64,000 bases of DNA from Humulus lupulus (lineage: Eukaryota; Streptophyta; Magnoliopsida; Rosales; Cannabaceae), in assembly GCF_963169125.1 (NCBI RefSeq), contig NC_084794.1, positions 116,598,358 through 116,662,357 of the forward strand, read 5' to 3'. The notes beneath the pieces were generated by a model. It saw nothing but the letters and a program-made list of their open reading frames with translations, ran no database searches and was not told the DNA's origin. The first letter of the stretch is position 1, and each line of letters starts with the position of its first letter. The position numbers were made by a program, and so were the translations under genes. Below are positions 36,281-47,262 of this stretch, one piece after another.

Positions 36281-39200
36281 ATGTCGCTTCGAAGATTTGC
36301 TCGCACCAATGGAAATGCCTCCAACACTGCTCCAGTGAGCAATGAAGGCCCTCCAGTTCGCAGAAGGGGAGTACGTGCTACTGGCAGCCTCAATGCACCG
36401 CTGCCGCCGCCAATTGACAACACTGCAGAAATTGCCAGACTACGACAACAAGTCGAGGAACTATTGCAGCAACAATGACAACAGGCTCAGCCTAAGAGTC
36501 AGCCTTTGCCGCAACCACAGCCACAACAAATGGCCCCAGCACCCCAGCAAGTTGGTCAATAAGGGGGATGGCCAGTGGCGAACTATGCGCCATATCCATT
36601 TCAGCACATGGAGCCAGTTTATGAGCGATTTCGTAAGCAACCCGCTATGAACTTTGAAGGGACTACTGAACCCTTCGAGGCAGAAGAGTGGCTTAGGAAT
36701 GTGGTGCCAATCCTAACGCACATGAACCTCGGCAACGCAGATCACATATCCTGTGTTTCGTCTCTGCTTAAGAAAGATGCCAGAATATGGTGGGACTTAG
36801 TTCAGCAGACGCATGACATTGCCACCATGACTTGGACCCGATTTGTGGAGCTGTTCCAAAAAAAGTACTATAATTCGGCTGTCATCGCTTCAAGATTCGA
36901 GGAGTTCGCTGGCCTAAAGCAAGGGAGTTTATCACTGGCAGAGTATGCTCGGCAGTTTGACCGATTAGCTAAGTTTGCACCAGAAATGGTTCCAACTGAC
37001 TATCTGAGGGTGTCTAAGTTCGTTAGAGGACTTTGACCGAAGATCGAGCTAGGGATTAAGCTAGCAAACCCAGGAAATACTACCTATGCCGATGTTCTAG
37101 AAATGGCAATAGAAGTAGAAAGGCTGCAAGCTATTGTTAGTAAAGAGGAAGCCAATAAGCCTAACCCTAGACAGCAGAGTCAACCTCAGACTAGTCGGAA
37201 CAGCAACCATAACAACAACAGCAATCAGTCCAACAACAACAATGGTCAGAAAAGAAGGCATCCTGACAATAAGCATTTCGATAGCGATAAAGGGGCACGA
37301 ACAAACAATGGAAGCAGCAGGTTGGCTTATGTAGAATACTCACAATTTACTAAGTGCCAAAAGAAAAATTCTGGTGAATGCCGGGCAAACACCAAGGGAT
37401 GTTACAATTGTGGTCAAGAAGGACACCGGAAGAAAGAATGTCCTCAGCTCAAGCTAGAAGGGAAAAAGGAAGACAAGATGGTTCCTGCCAGGGTATTTGC
37501 CTTAACCCAAGGAAAGGCTAATGCTAGCAATAAGGTGGTCACAAGTCAGGTTTCTATCCTCAATAATATATGTTCTGTATTATTTGATTTGGGAGCCACT
37601 CATTCGTATATCTCGTTAGGAATTATTGATAAACTAGACAAACCTTGTGAAAGATTTAAAGATAGGTCTGTAACCGAGTTGCCTTCGGGCAAAGTAGTTC
37701 TATCATCACGGATAATACGAGGCGTACCTATCAAGATTGAGGACATAGAACTAGAAGGAGACCTGATAGAACTGGAGATCAATGACTTCAACGTGATACT
37801 AGGAATGGACTGGCTAGCACGGCATGGCGCGACCATCGACTGCAAACACAAGAAAGTGACGTTCGAGACTCCTGACGGCCAGAGACTATGCTTCATGGGA
37901 CAAGTTTTAGGATTATGCACACCGCTAATATCATCTCTCAAAGCTCAAAGGATGATAGAAAAAGGATGTCAAGCATTCTTAGCCAGCATCACAGATGTAG
38001 TAAAGGAAACACCGCTTAAGGTTGGAGACGTCCGCATTGTAAGAGAATTCCCAGAAGTATTTCTTGATGACTAACCAGGGTTGCCGCCGACTCGGAAAAT
38101 TAACTTCACGATAGAATTAGTACCGGGCACCAAGCCTATATCCAAGGCACCATACCGGATGGCACCTACCGAACTCAAGGAGTTAAAGACGCAGCTACAA
38201 GAACTCATAGACTTGGGTTTCATTAGACCAAGCCATTCGCCATGGGGAGCACCGGTTCTATTTGTGAAGAAAAAGGATAGAAGCATGCAGATGTGCATAG
38301 ATTACCGCGAGCTGAATAAGGTAACGATTAAGAAAAAGTACCTGCTACCCCGGATTGACGACTTGTTTGATCAACTTCGAGGTCCGACCGTATTTTCAAA
38401 GATTGATTTACGGTCTGGGTACCATCAGTTCAAGGTGTGGGGAGAGGATATTCCTAAGACAACTTTTAGAACTTGTTATGGGCATTACGAGTTCTTAGTT
38501 ATGTCTTTCGGTCTTACCAATGCTCCAGCCGCGTTTATGGACTTAATGAATAGGATCTTCAAGGACTACTTGGATAAATTCGTCGTAGTGTTCATTGACG
38601 ACATCTTAGTATACTCAAGGGATGAGGTCGAGCACGAGGAACATTTGAGGTTAATCCTATCACGACTAAAGGAACATCAACTCTACGCCAAGTTCAAGAA
38701 GGGCGAGTTTTGGCTTTCGCAAGTGGCGTTCCTCGGGCACATTATATCCAAGGACGGAGTTGAAGTAGACCCATCAAAGGAAGAGGCTGTGAAGGATTGG
38801 CCAAGACTAAAGAAAGCATCTGAAGTAAGAAGCTTTCTGGGATTAGCAAGTTATTATCAGAGGTTTGTAGAGGGCTTTTCAAAGATAGCCACTCCGCTCA
38901 CCAACCTGACCCAGAAACATCAAAGATTCAACTAGACTGATAAATGTGAAGAGAGCTTCCAGCTGCTTAAGGATAAGTGGTGCTCAGCACCAGTATTATG
39001 TGTACCGATACCCAACGATAAGTTTGTAGTCAACTGCGATGCGTTGAAGCAAGGGTTGGGTTGCGTTCTTATCCAGAATGACAAGGTGATAGCCTACGCC
39101 TCAAGGCAGCTGAAGGAGTATGAGCAATGTTATCCAACTCACGATATGGAGTTGGCAGCGGTGGACTTTACGTTGAAAATCTGGCGCCATTATCTTTACA

Positions 39201-40918
39201 GAGAACGGTACGAGATTTATACGGACAACAAAAGTTTGAAGTACTTCTTCACTCAGAAGGAGCTCAACATGAGGCAATGCAAATGGTTACTGCTTGTGAA
39301 GGATCATGACTAGGAAATCCTATACCACCCGGAAAAAGAAAACATAGTTGCTGATACGCTAAGTAGGAAGTGTTATGGAAGTTTAGCAACACTAGCCGGA
39401 ACAGAAAAGTCACTGCATCAGGAGCTGATCAATGCCGGAATAGAAGTAGTTGTCGGCAAGCTGGCTAACTTGTCTATCCAGTCAAATCTGCTAAAAGATA
39501 TACGGATTGGGCAAGGGCTTAACGACACAGTAGTGGCACATATTGATGTAGTTAGAGAAGGCAAGGCCACAGATTTCTCAATATCAGGTCAAGGGATATT
39601 GAGATACAAGGATCGGGTATGCGTGCCAAGTGATCAAAGGATTAAGATGACGATTCTAGAAGAAGCGCACAATACCCCGTACTCAGTTCACCCAGGGTCG
39701 ACAAGATGACACACGACATAAGGACAATATATTGGTGGCCAAGGATGAAGAAGGATATAGCAGAATTTGTGTCTAAATGTTTAGTATGCCAGCAAGTAAA
39801 AGCTAGAACACAAGCGGCATGCTGGCTTATTGCAACCGCCTAGCATACCAGAATGGAAATGAGACGATATAGCTACGGATTTCGTGACGAGTTTTCCAAG
39901 AACAGGTACGCAACATGATTCGGCTTGGGTAGTAATTGATAGACTAACCAAGTCCGCTTATTTCCTGCCTGTTAAGATCTCATACATAGCGCATCAATAC
40001 GCAGACATCTATGTCCAAGAGATAGTAATGTTGCATGGAATCCCCAAGACAATAGTGTTGAATAGAGGATCGGTGTTTATATCAAGATTTTGGGGAAGAT
40101 TACAGCACGCCATGCGTATTAAGTTAAGTCTTAGTACAACTTTTCATCCTCACACAGACGGTCAGTCAGAGAGCACCATACAGATTTTAGAGGATAGGTT
40201 ACGCGCTTGTGCACTTGATTTCAGAGGATCATGGAATAAGTATTTACCAATGATAGAGTTCTCCTACAACAATAGCTACCAGTCAATGATCGGGATGGCA
40301 CCTTATGAGTTGCTGTATGGCAGAAGGAGTTGATCGTCGTTACATTAGGACGAAGTAGGAGAAAGGAAGCTTCTTGGTACCGAAGCTATTAGAAAAGCTC
40401 AAGAAGCGGTAGCGCTGATTAGAAAGCGTATGCTCACTGCTCAAAGCCATCAGAAAATCTATGTGGATGCCAAGCGACGTGATGTGGAATTCAAAGTCGG
40501 AGATCAAGTCTTCTTGAAGATATCTCCTATGAAATGTGTAAAGCAGTTTGAAAAGAAAGGCAAGCTTAGTCCCTGGTTTATAGGTCCTTTTGAGATATTG
40601 GAAAAAGTGGGAGCAGTTGCATACAGATTAGCCCTACTGCCAGCTCTAGCAGATAGTCACAACGTGTACCACATCTCAATGCTACGTAAGTATGTGTCAG
40701 ACCCATCTCACATCCTCAAGTACGATACAATAGCACTCAAGAAAGACTTGAGTTACAAGGAACGACCGGTTAGCATCCTAGATAGAGGGATAAAGTAGTT
40801 ACGGTCCAAGTGTATTATGATAGTCAAAGTCCTATGGAGTAATAGTTCTGAACGGGAGGCAACGTGGGAGTTGGAGGAGGACATGATAGCCCACTATCCG
40901 GAATTGTTTGGTAAGTAA
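36281..40918 (+). pseudogene. gag-pol of D2
   Basis: A single plus-strand frame from ATG 36281 (MSLRRFARTNGN) to TAA 40916-40918, with in-frame stops at about 36476, 36560, 37034, 38072, 38933, 39311, 40331 and 40796 and a compensating frameshift pair between about 39705 and 39840. Domains: gag core 36640-37036, zinc knuckle CYNCGQEGHRKKEC near 37400, protease (LFDLGATHSY, where the usual S of DSG is L) near 37586, RT FIDD near 38595, RNase H, integrase, chromodomain-like end ([18 protein letters not shown]) near 40840. Many stops look like TGG-to-TAG, CAG-to-TAG or CGA-to-TGA transitions. Confidence 0.87.
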
Positions 40919-40937
40919 ATTTCGAGGATGAAATTCT

Positions 40938-40954
40938 TTTTAGTATAGGAGAGT
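40938..40954 (+). promoter_or_regulatory. Polypurine tract of D2 (decayed)
   Basis: TTTTTAGTATAGGAGAG precedes the LTR at 40955. The G-run of the B and D1 tract is interrupted. Confidence 0.6.
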
Positions 40955-42948
40955 TGTAGAGTCCAAGAACTTTACTTAGCTAGTTAGATAGTAGTAGTAG
41001 TAGTAGTAATAGCTAGTAGTAGTTATAGTATGTTTATTACTGTGGATTTTGGTTCAAGCCGGGACTTAGTTGAACACTCGTAGCAACACTTATAGATTTT
41101 ATAAGTTTAACTTATAGTTTAAGAATATTAATTATAACATAAGGTTTGATTAATATAGTTGAAGATGAAGATTATATTTATTATACTATAAGGTTTAGAT
41201 AGACCCAATAAGATAATGACACTTGTCGTGTGCATGTTTATTAAGAAATTAAGTATTTTTGAGGAATAGTTTTATAAGAGGAATATTGAGAACCCCATAG
41301 TCTTCCAGCAGCTTTGAAATCGTTATAGGACTCCGTCAAAGTTGTTTACTCAATTGAAATTAGACTGAAAAAGTGAAATTACGTGTATAAAATTTCAACG
41401 TATGCCGATATGTCGCAGCTCTATGGGGCGATATTTTGCCACTAGGGGAATACGAAAAACACGTAACTTTGCACGAACACTTCGATGAGCCTCGGGAATA
41501 TGAGTCCAGGCGATATATCGCCTACTATGGGTGAGATATCGGCTCTAGGGCAAGTTTTTCAAACAATTTTGAAACCTAGCTCATTTTATTCCATAACCTC
41601 TTGATAAGCCTGAGAATCTTTTGACCGAGTCTCTAGCCTCTGCTGAACGATTATTCAAATATTTTTCAATTAAATAGTCATTATTTTTATTCAAGCTAAA
41701 AGAAGATCTTTTCATTCTTGAACTCTATAAATAGGACCTAGTACCGAGCCATTCCTTTCATTCTTCAAGCTGAGTTCAAAGCCTTCAAGCAGCTAGGTTT
41801 ACTTTAGAGTGTTAAACACTTGGGTTGGGGTTATAAGCTTTATCTTCTTAAGCTTATTAAACACTTGGGAAGTGAGGTTAATAGTGTGTATTAAACACTT
41901 GTGTAGTTCGGTTATAGTGCATTCAATGGTATTCCTATTCCTAGTTCATTTCTGTATGTTTCATTAGTTTTTATAGTTTTTCTCTACTCAAATCCTAACT
42001 CAATATTTTCAATTCTTGGTTAGGCAATTAAGTTCTTTGAACTTGAGGTTCTTTTCGATAAGTTCTTCTTCTCGGTGGTTTTAGTTCATTCATTTTCATC
42101 TCTTTTCTTTTAGAAGTACTCACCTTTCTATTGTTGGTTTTAGGAGTGTTCCAAAATCCCGTCCTTGTTCTCACTTCCCGGTATTGGTAAGGAAAATAGG
42201 ATAGTTATTATATGATTATATTATTATGTTATTATGTTATAATATGTTTTTATATGTTATGATATATATATGTTTTGGGGCTTATAGTTGCTTAACTAGC
42301 AAACCCCAACACTTTTATGTTTTGGGGCTTATAGTTGCTTAAATAGCAAACCCCAACCCTTTTATGTTTTTGGGGCTTATAGTTGCTTAGCTAGAAAACC
42401 TCATTGTATTTTGAGGTTTGTAGTTGCTTAGTTAGCAAACCCCAATGGTTACCATGTACATGGGTTATAATTGTGATGTATGTTATAGTATATGTTATAT
42501 GTTTATAGTTTATGTTTATTTTTATGTTTTATGCTTGTAGTAGAGTTTTCCTTGCTGGGCATAGGCTCATTCATTTATTTTATATGTGTAGGCAAAAAGT
42601 TATGGCAGCGGAAAGATTCTTGGTGGCTTGGGATTATGTATTGAGGGAGAATGGATTCGATGGACTGCGTGAACGATTCGAGGACGAAGTTGTTTTTAGT
42701 CACTTCAATTATATTTTCTATGTATTTTCCGCACCTGATCTTGTAACGAATTTATTTATAATTTAAGATATGTTTATTTTCAAAACAAATGGGATCCCAT
42801 ATCATAACCCGAATTTTATGTGTATTAACCTTTGCTTTACAATTTTTAATAAAGTTGTGACTATTTCGTATGTATGTTTTCTTAAGATTAGTGTCTATGT
42901 ATAGTAGTTATTAATGGTCCAAAGTCTAGAATTAGTTTGGTCATTACA
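40955..42948 (+). repeat. 3' LTR of the D complex (1994 bp)
   Basis: Matches 33170-35149. TATAAATAG is at 41726-41734, with a GATATATC palindrome at about 41509-41522. It carries about 20 bp beside that palindrome that the middle LTR lacks, and a longer GTA microsatellite. Confidence 0.92.
42268..42452 (+). repeat. Tandem GGGGCTTATAGTTGCTTA repeats in the right LTR of D
   Basis: Four copies, as at 34457-34650. Confidence 0.85.
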
Positions 42949-44210
42949 CTTCCGGATTGGATAAGACTTGTCGTAGTGGTTGATCGGTCAACACATGGAT
43001 AGAGTGTGCTTGGAAGTAAGGGTCGAGCTTTCGAGATGAGTGGATTAGGCTGAGAGCCAACTTCTCCATTAAGGGGTATCTCGATTCAACCCTCAGTAAC
43101 CTTTTGCTGACATAGTATACTAGCTTTTGCACCTTCTGTTCTTCTCGGACGAGCACAGCGCTAATGGCGTGCTTGGTCGTAGCGAGATATAGGTACAAAA
43201 TTTCTCCTGTGATAGGTTTCGACAAGATAGGAGGTTCCGCGAGGTGCTTCTTGAGCTCCTGAAAAGCTAGCTCGCATTCCTCTGTCCACTCGAATATTTT
43301 ACCTCCTCTCAAAAGGTTGAAAAATAGAAGACATCGGTCTGTAGATTTTGAGATAAACCTACTCAGAGCCGCCATTCGTCCAGTCAAACTTTGGACATCC
43401 TTGTGCTTTCGAGGTGAGGGCATATCAATTACAGCCTGGATCTTGTCTGGATTAGCCTCTATTCCCCGGGAATTCACAATGAACCCTAGGAACTTCCCTA
43501 ACGATACTCCAAATGAGCATTTCTGGGGGTTGAACTTCATGTCGTACCTCTGTAACAAGGCAAAGCACTCTTCAAGGTCGCCAACATGGTTGTTGTTATG
43601 TTTATATTTAACTAACATATCATCAACATAAACTTCCATGTTATTACCTATCTGTTCGGAGAACATCATGTTTACGAGCCGTTGGTAAGTGGCTCCAGCA
43701 TTCTTGACTCCGAACGGCATGACATTGTAGCAGTATAGTCCTTTATCTGTCACAAAACTCGTATGCTCTTGGTATGGGGCGTGCATGACAATTTGGTTAT
43801 ATCCAGAATAAGCGTCCATGAACGACATAAGTCCATGCCCAGTTGTGGCATCTACGAGTTGGTCGATCCAAGGTAGGGGAAGCAGTCCTTAGGGAAAGCC
43901 TTATTGAGGTCTGAGTAATCAATATATGTTCGCCATGTCCCGTTAGGTTTCAGAACTAGCACTGGGTTGGAAACCCAATCGGGGTAGAAGGCATCTCGTA
44001 TGAATCAATTTGCCTTTAACCTATCGACCTCTTCCTTTAGGGCCTTCTTGTCGTCATCCAGGAGTCTTCGCTTTTGCTGCTTCGGGGGGAAGCTCTTGTC
44101 AAGTTTTAGAGCGTGGCTTACCACATTAGGATTTATCCCTACCATGTCCGAATGTGACCATGCGTAAACATCCTGGTTTTTTTTCAAAAAGTAGATTAAA
44201 TTGCTATTTC
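42949..44210 (-). pseudogene. Element E pol, RT and first RNase H part
   Basis: Minus-strand Tat RT. The segment with KKNQDVYAWSHSDMVG and KALKEEVDRLKAN (44187-44005) leads into RT after a TGA. From 43828 the frame is open: MSFMDAYSGYNQI, VMPFGVKNAGATYQRL, catalytic YVDD at 43630-43619, then the RNase H connection with LTDQPLRQVLSNPEV ending at the D junction. Downstream RNase H sequence present in F (about 52260-52780) is missing in E between here and 29804. Confidence 0.82.
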
Positions 44211-44263
44211 GTTTCTTCTGGAAGGTTTTTCCCTACCTTCACTGTCCTCGGGGGGTCTACTTC

Positions 44264-44810
44264 TTAAAGCTTGACCTCTTCAAGCTCTTCTAATGGCTCG
44301 AGGTCATCTCTTTCCTCTATTCTCATATCAATTTCTTCATCTATCTTACAGACTATCCCATCCTTATTCTGAATTATGACAAGTGTTTGTGCACTTGTCT
44401 GTTTCTTTGCTCTAATGGAAATGCTATAGCATTCCCTTCTTGCGAGCCAGTCTCCTTTCAGTGTCCTGATGCCACTAGAAGTCGAGATCTTTATGGCCAA
44501 GTGCCTCACAGACAAAAATGCCCCCAGCCCTACTAGGGCGGGTCTCCCGAGCAGTACGTTATAGGCCGATGGTAGATCTAATACTACGAATCCCAACATC
44601 TTGGTTGTCGATACCGGGAAGTCTCCCAAGGTTACAGGGAGTTCGATGGATCCCATAAAGGCAATCCCTTCTCCTAAAAAGTCGTACAATGTCATTGCAC
44701 AGGCCTTTAGGTCACGAAGTTTGAGTCCCATCTTTTCTAAGGCGGCCTTATAGAGGATATTCACTGAGCTCCCGTTATCAGCCAGGACTCAGTGAACCCT
44801 CTTGTTCATG
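44264..44810 (-). pseudogene. Element E protease region
   Basis: Aspartic protease of Tat type. The active-site region reads ADNGSSVNILY (about 44795-44760), where F has VDTGSSVNILY, so the usual D-T-G is altered to D-N-G. The conserved SAYNVLLGRPAL segment is at about 44560. A stop lies just before the active site. Confidence 0.75.
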
Positions 44811-44905
44811 AGCTGAAGGGTGATGACCAGTGGGTCATTGTGAGGAAATTGCACATGAGATGCATTGTCCACAGTAAAAGTTATAGGTTGAGATTCAACC
44901 CTCTA

Positions 44906-45921
44906 CTATTTTGGAGCTCTGGGTTCGGGTTCGTAAGGGGACCCGTCACCTGTTTTCAGCTCATTCACGTATCTTTTTTGGGCATTCCTGCCCGATCCTG
45001 CAATATGTGGTCCCCCTTGGTCATACATACTGACCGATCTAGTATCTCCTGAGCCTTCACTAACATGGATCGTTACGCAGTTGTTTCGAGATGGGTTCCT
45101 TTCTGGTTGCCTCATCTCAATAGTATGGGTCCGAGACATTTGGCTTCTCATGGGTTGGGTACCTCTATGCGCCCTAGCAGTCTCCCCATTCCCACGTTTT
45201 TTCCCAGCTCGCCTTTCCCTATCACCCTGAGTCGGTTGCGGGTTTCTCCGAGTTGGTGAGGGATACCTTATTGGCGATGGTGGGTGCCTTATGGGTGATG
45301 GTGGCTGCCATCCATTACGAGGCCTAGAAGGTCCCAAGTTTGCCCGAACTGGTTCAGGAATGTTCTGTACATTACCAGGATTTTGGGTTCGACCCTCCGT
45401 GGCGGCTCGGTTGTTCCCTATCTCAGCTAGTATCTCTGCAATTGAGTTGGTAGGAGCTCCAGCCCAGGTACTTCTCCGGGGCCTTGAAGGAGCAGGTTGT
45501 TCTGCAGGTGGAGGAGGTTGCTCCGTTCTTTGGGTGGCAGCATTTTTGCATGGTCGCCCACGGGGCATGCGTGGTGGAACATGAACATCTCATGGAGGTG
45601 GAGCTTGGGCCCCTAGTGGAGGCGGGGCCTGAGCCGCCTGGGCCTCGGCAGCCAGTCTAGCCAGCTCCTCATTATGTTTCTTGGCTTTTGCCAACTACTT
45701 TCGCAGTTGACGATTTTCAAGCTCCACTATTGGGACATATCGTTCTAGATTATAATTCATGTCCTCGTCATCCCTGGGGGCCGGTGGTCCCCGAGAGTCG
45801 GATGATCTGCTCCTTTCATCAGGGTCTAAATTCATCATAGGCTGTTTTCCAGGGCGTCAGGGGTAGTCAGCTTCATCTAAAATTTCCTCCTCTGGAACGT
45901 TGGGATCATCCGTTGCCATTG
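44906..45921 (-). pseudogene. Element E gag, N-terminal part only
   Basis: Starts at an ATG at 45921 (MATDDPNVPEEE) and carries several stops. It encodes a charged stretch with a short helical segment (PIVELENRQLRK), then a long proline/arginine-rich low-complexity region (45568-44906). The gag core and zinc knuckle, which F has in about 1.2 kb, are absent: the N-terminal region runs directly into protease. An internal deletion is the simplest reading. Confidence 0.65.
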
Positions 45922-45963
45922 TTGATTCAGGAAGGCTTTTTGACTAGACTCACACACCTACTA

Positions 45964-45980
45964 CCCATCTGTTGATGCCA
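45964..45980 (-). promoter_or_regulatory. Primer binding site of element E
   Basis: Minus strand TGGCATCAACAGATGGG, about five bases inside the LTR. It looks like a variant of C's TGGCGCC-type site. Confidence 0.5.
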
Positions 45981-45985
45981 TTTTT

Positions 45986-46795
45986 TGTCAACTTAAACTG
46001 TAGAGAAATTAAGCAAATGAAAAATGGAGCGAATGAATTTAAAGAGGAAGATAAGAAGGTTTTTACGTGGTTCAGCAGTTAATTCTACCTAGTCCACGAG
46101 TCTATATTATTAAGACTTGGAATTTTCTTGAAATTCTTCAAAGATGAATTACCCAGAGCTCTCTCCCAGGAAATTAGAAGTCAGCATTCAATCCCTTACA
46201 AGTGGTGATTCCTTCTCTATTTATAGGGAAGGTTACAGAGTTCATTCCCACATATTTCGGAAAGATATTCTGTATATCGACTGAAATAATGATATTAAAT
46301 GAAATATCTCCTATATACATGGAAATGTCCCATGGAAATCGAGAACAGATAACAGATTAAATGGTATCCCTTAAATATTGGGATTACACAACAATAAATA
46401 TACTCACACGTTTTGGGCTATTCCTGGTGACTCATTAGGTCTTCGAGATTAGCCATTGGCATTGAGATTATCAAAATTTATAGAACTGTTATGAACTTGT
46501 CAGCCAACTTCAGGCCATGCTCGGGATAAATAGGTGCCATTGGGGCTGTCACACCCGAGCTTACACTTCCCAAGTTCGGACTGCATTATCTGAAGATAAT
46601 CGATAAAAGATATATCCCAGTGTCGTGCCATTTCGAACTCAAAAAATATCCCGAGGTTACACATCTTCGAGGTCGTTGTTTTTCATTAGAGATTTTACGG
46701 CTAGACCATATGATGTTTTCATACATTTCGAGCTCACACCTGACGAGCCCAGTTTTCGGGGTCATAACCTTTTTTCTCGAAATCTCGGTGTAACA
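45986..46795 (-). repeat. 5' LTR of element E (810 bp)
   Basis: On the plus strand runs from TGTCAACTTAAACTG to CTCGGTGTAACA. The inner edge is set by the primer site, the outer by the match with 1-15. It contains a minus-strand TATA-like stretch near 46215 (CTATAAATAG). Confidence 0.75.
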
Positions 46796-46800
46796 TATTA
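46796..46800. repeat. Right target site of element E (TATTA)
   Basis: Five bases flanking the LTR. The partner copy would lie left of the window. Confidence 0.4.
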
Positions 46801-47257
46801 GTAACTAAATAAACAATAAAGTGCTTAAAGAAAACAAATAATTTGTTATATGTACTCATTTATTTACTTAAACCCGAAATAAAATATTTTTTTTAAAAAA
46901 AAGTTAACAAATCACATAAAGAAAAATGGACTATAAATATCCTAACTAAATCAATAATAAAATATAACTTAAAAAAATAAACAATTTTAATATATACATA
47001 TTTAACCAATTAAACCCAAAATTTAAAAATAAATTTAAAAGTTAACAAAATATAAACAAAAATTTACTATTAATAATCAAACTAAACAATTAATAAAATG
47101 AAACTTATACAAAATATATACACTAATATATATATACTCATTTACATAAGTAAATTCGAAATTAAATTAAAAGTAAAAAAATTAATAAAAAAAGAAATTA
47201 TAATAAAAAAATTCTAAATAAATAAAATATTAAAATGCAAAGTTTAAACCTAAAACT
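46801..47257. other. AT-rich DNA between E and F
   Basis: About 460 bp, very A-rich, with no ORF or repeat structure. It is probably the interior of the CACTA element whose right end is at 59751, because E and F both inserted into the same block. Confidence 0.4.
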
Positions 47258-47262
47258 ATTAC
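47258..47262. repeat. Left target site duplication of element F (ATTAC)
   Basis: Identical to 58972-58976. Confidence 0.93.

Larger units (their letters stand above)
29805..42948 (+). mobile_element. D complex: tandem Tekay copies sharing a middle LTR (D1 truncated, D2 full length)
   Basis: Order: partial pol (D1, 29805-33133), LTR (33170-35149), full internal region with primer site, ORF0 and gag-pol (D2), LTR (40955-42948). D1 and D2 share derived bases that B lacks, so they are closely related copies. The left LTR and gag of D1 are absent, and D1 begins inside protease next to E's pol. The two complete LTRs differ by scattered substitutions and small indels. A tandem created by LTR-LTR recombination, followed by a deletion at the left end, explains the structure. 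No left target duplication remains; the right flank is CTTCC (42949-42953). Confidence 0.82.
1..46795 (-). mobile_element. Element E: Tat-lineage Ty3/gypsy retrotransposon, host of the A and D insertions
   Basis: The element reads on the minus strand. Its 5' LTR is 45986-46795 and only the last 15 bp of its 3' LTR are present at 1-15. In element order it has a primer site (45980-45964), a gag remnant, protease, RT-RNase H, integrase, and an opposite-strand gene before the 3' LTR; that arrangement is typical of Tat elements. It is cut by A at 464/23914 and by the D complex at 29804/42949. Own sequence is 1-464, 23919-29804 and 42949-46795. Gag lacks its core, and a segment of the RNase H/connection region is missing at the D junction, so the element is dead. 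It must be older than A, B, C and D. Confidence 0.85.

Noticed and set aside
42949..42953. Target site duplication for the D complex
   Set aside because: CTTCC flanks the right end but the left end is deleted, so no duplication can be shown.
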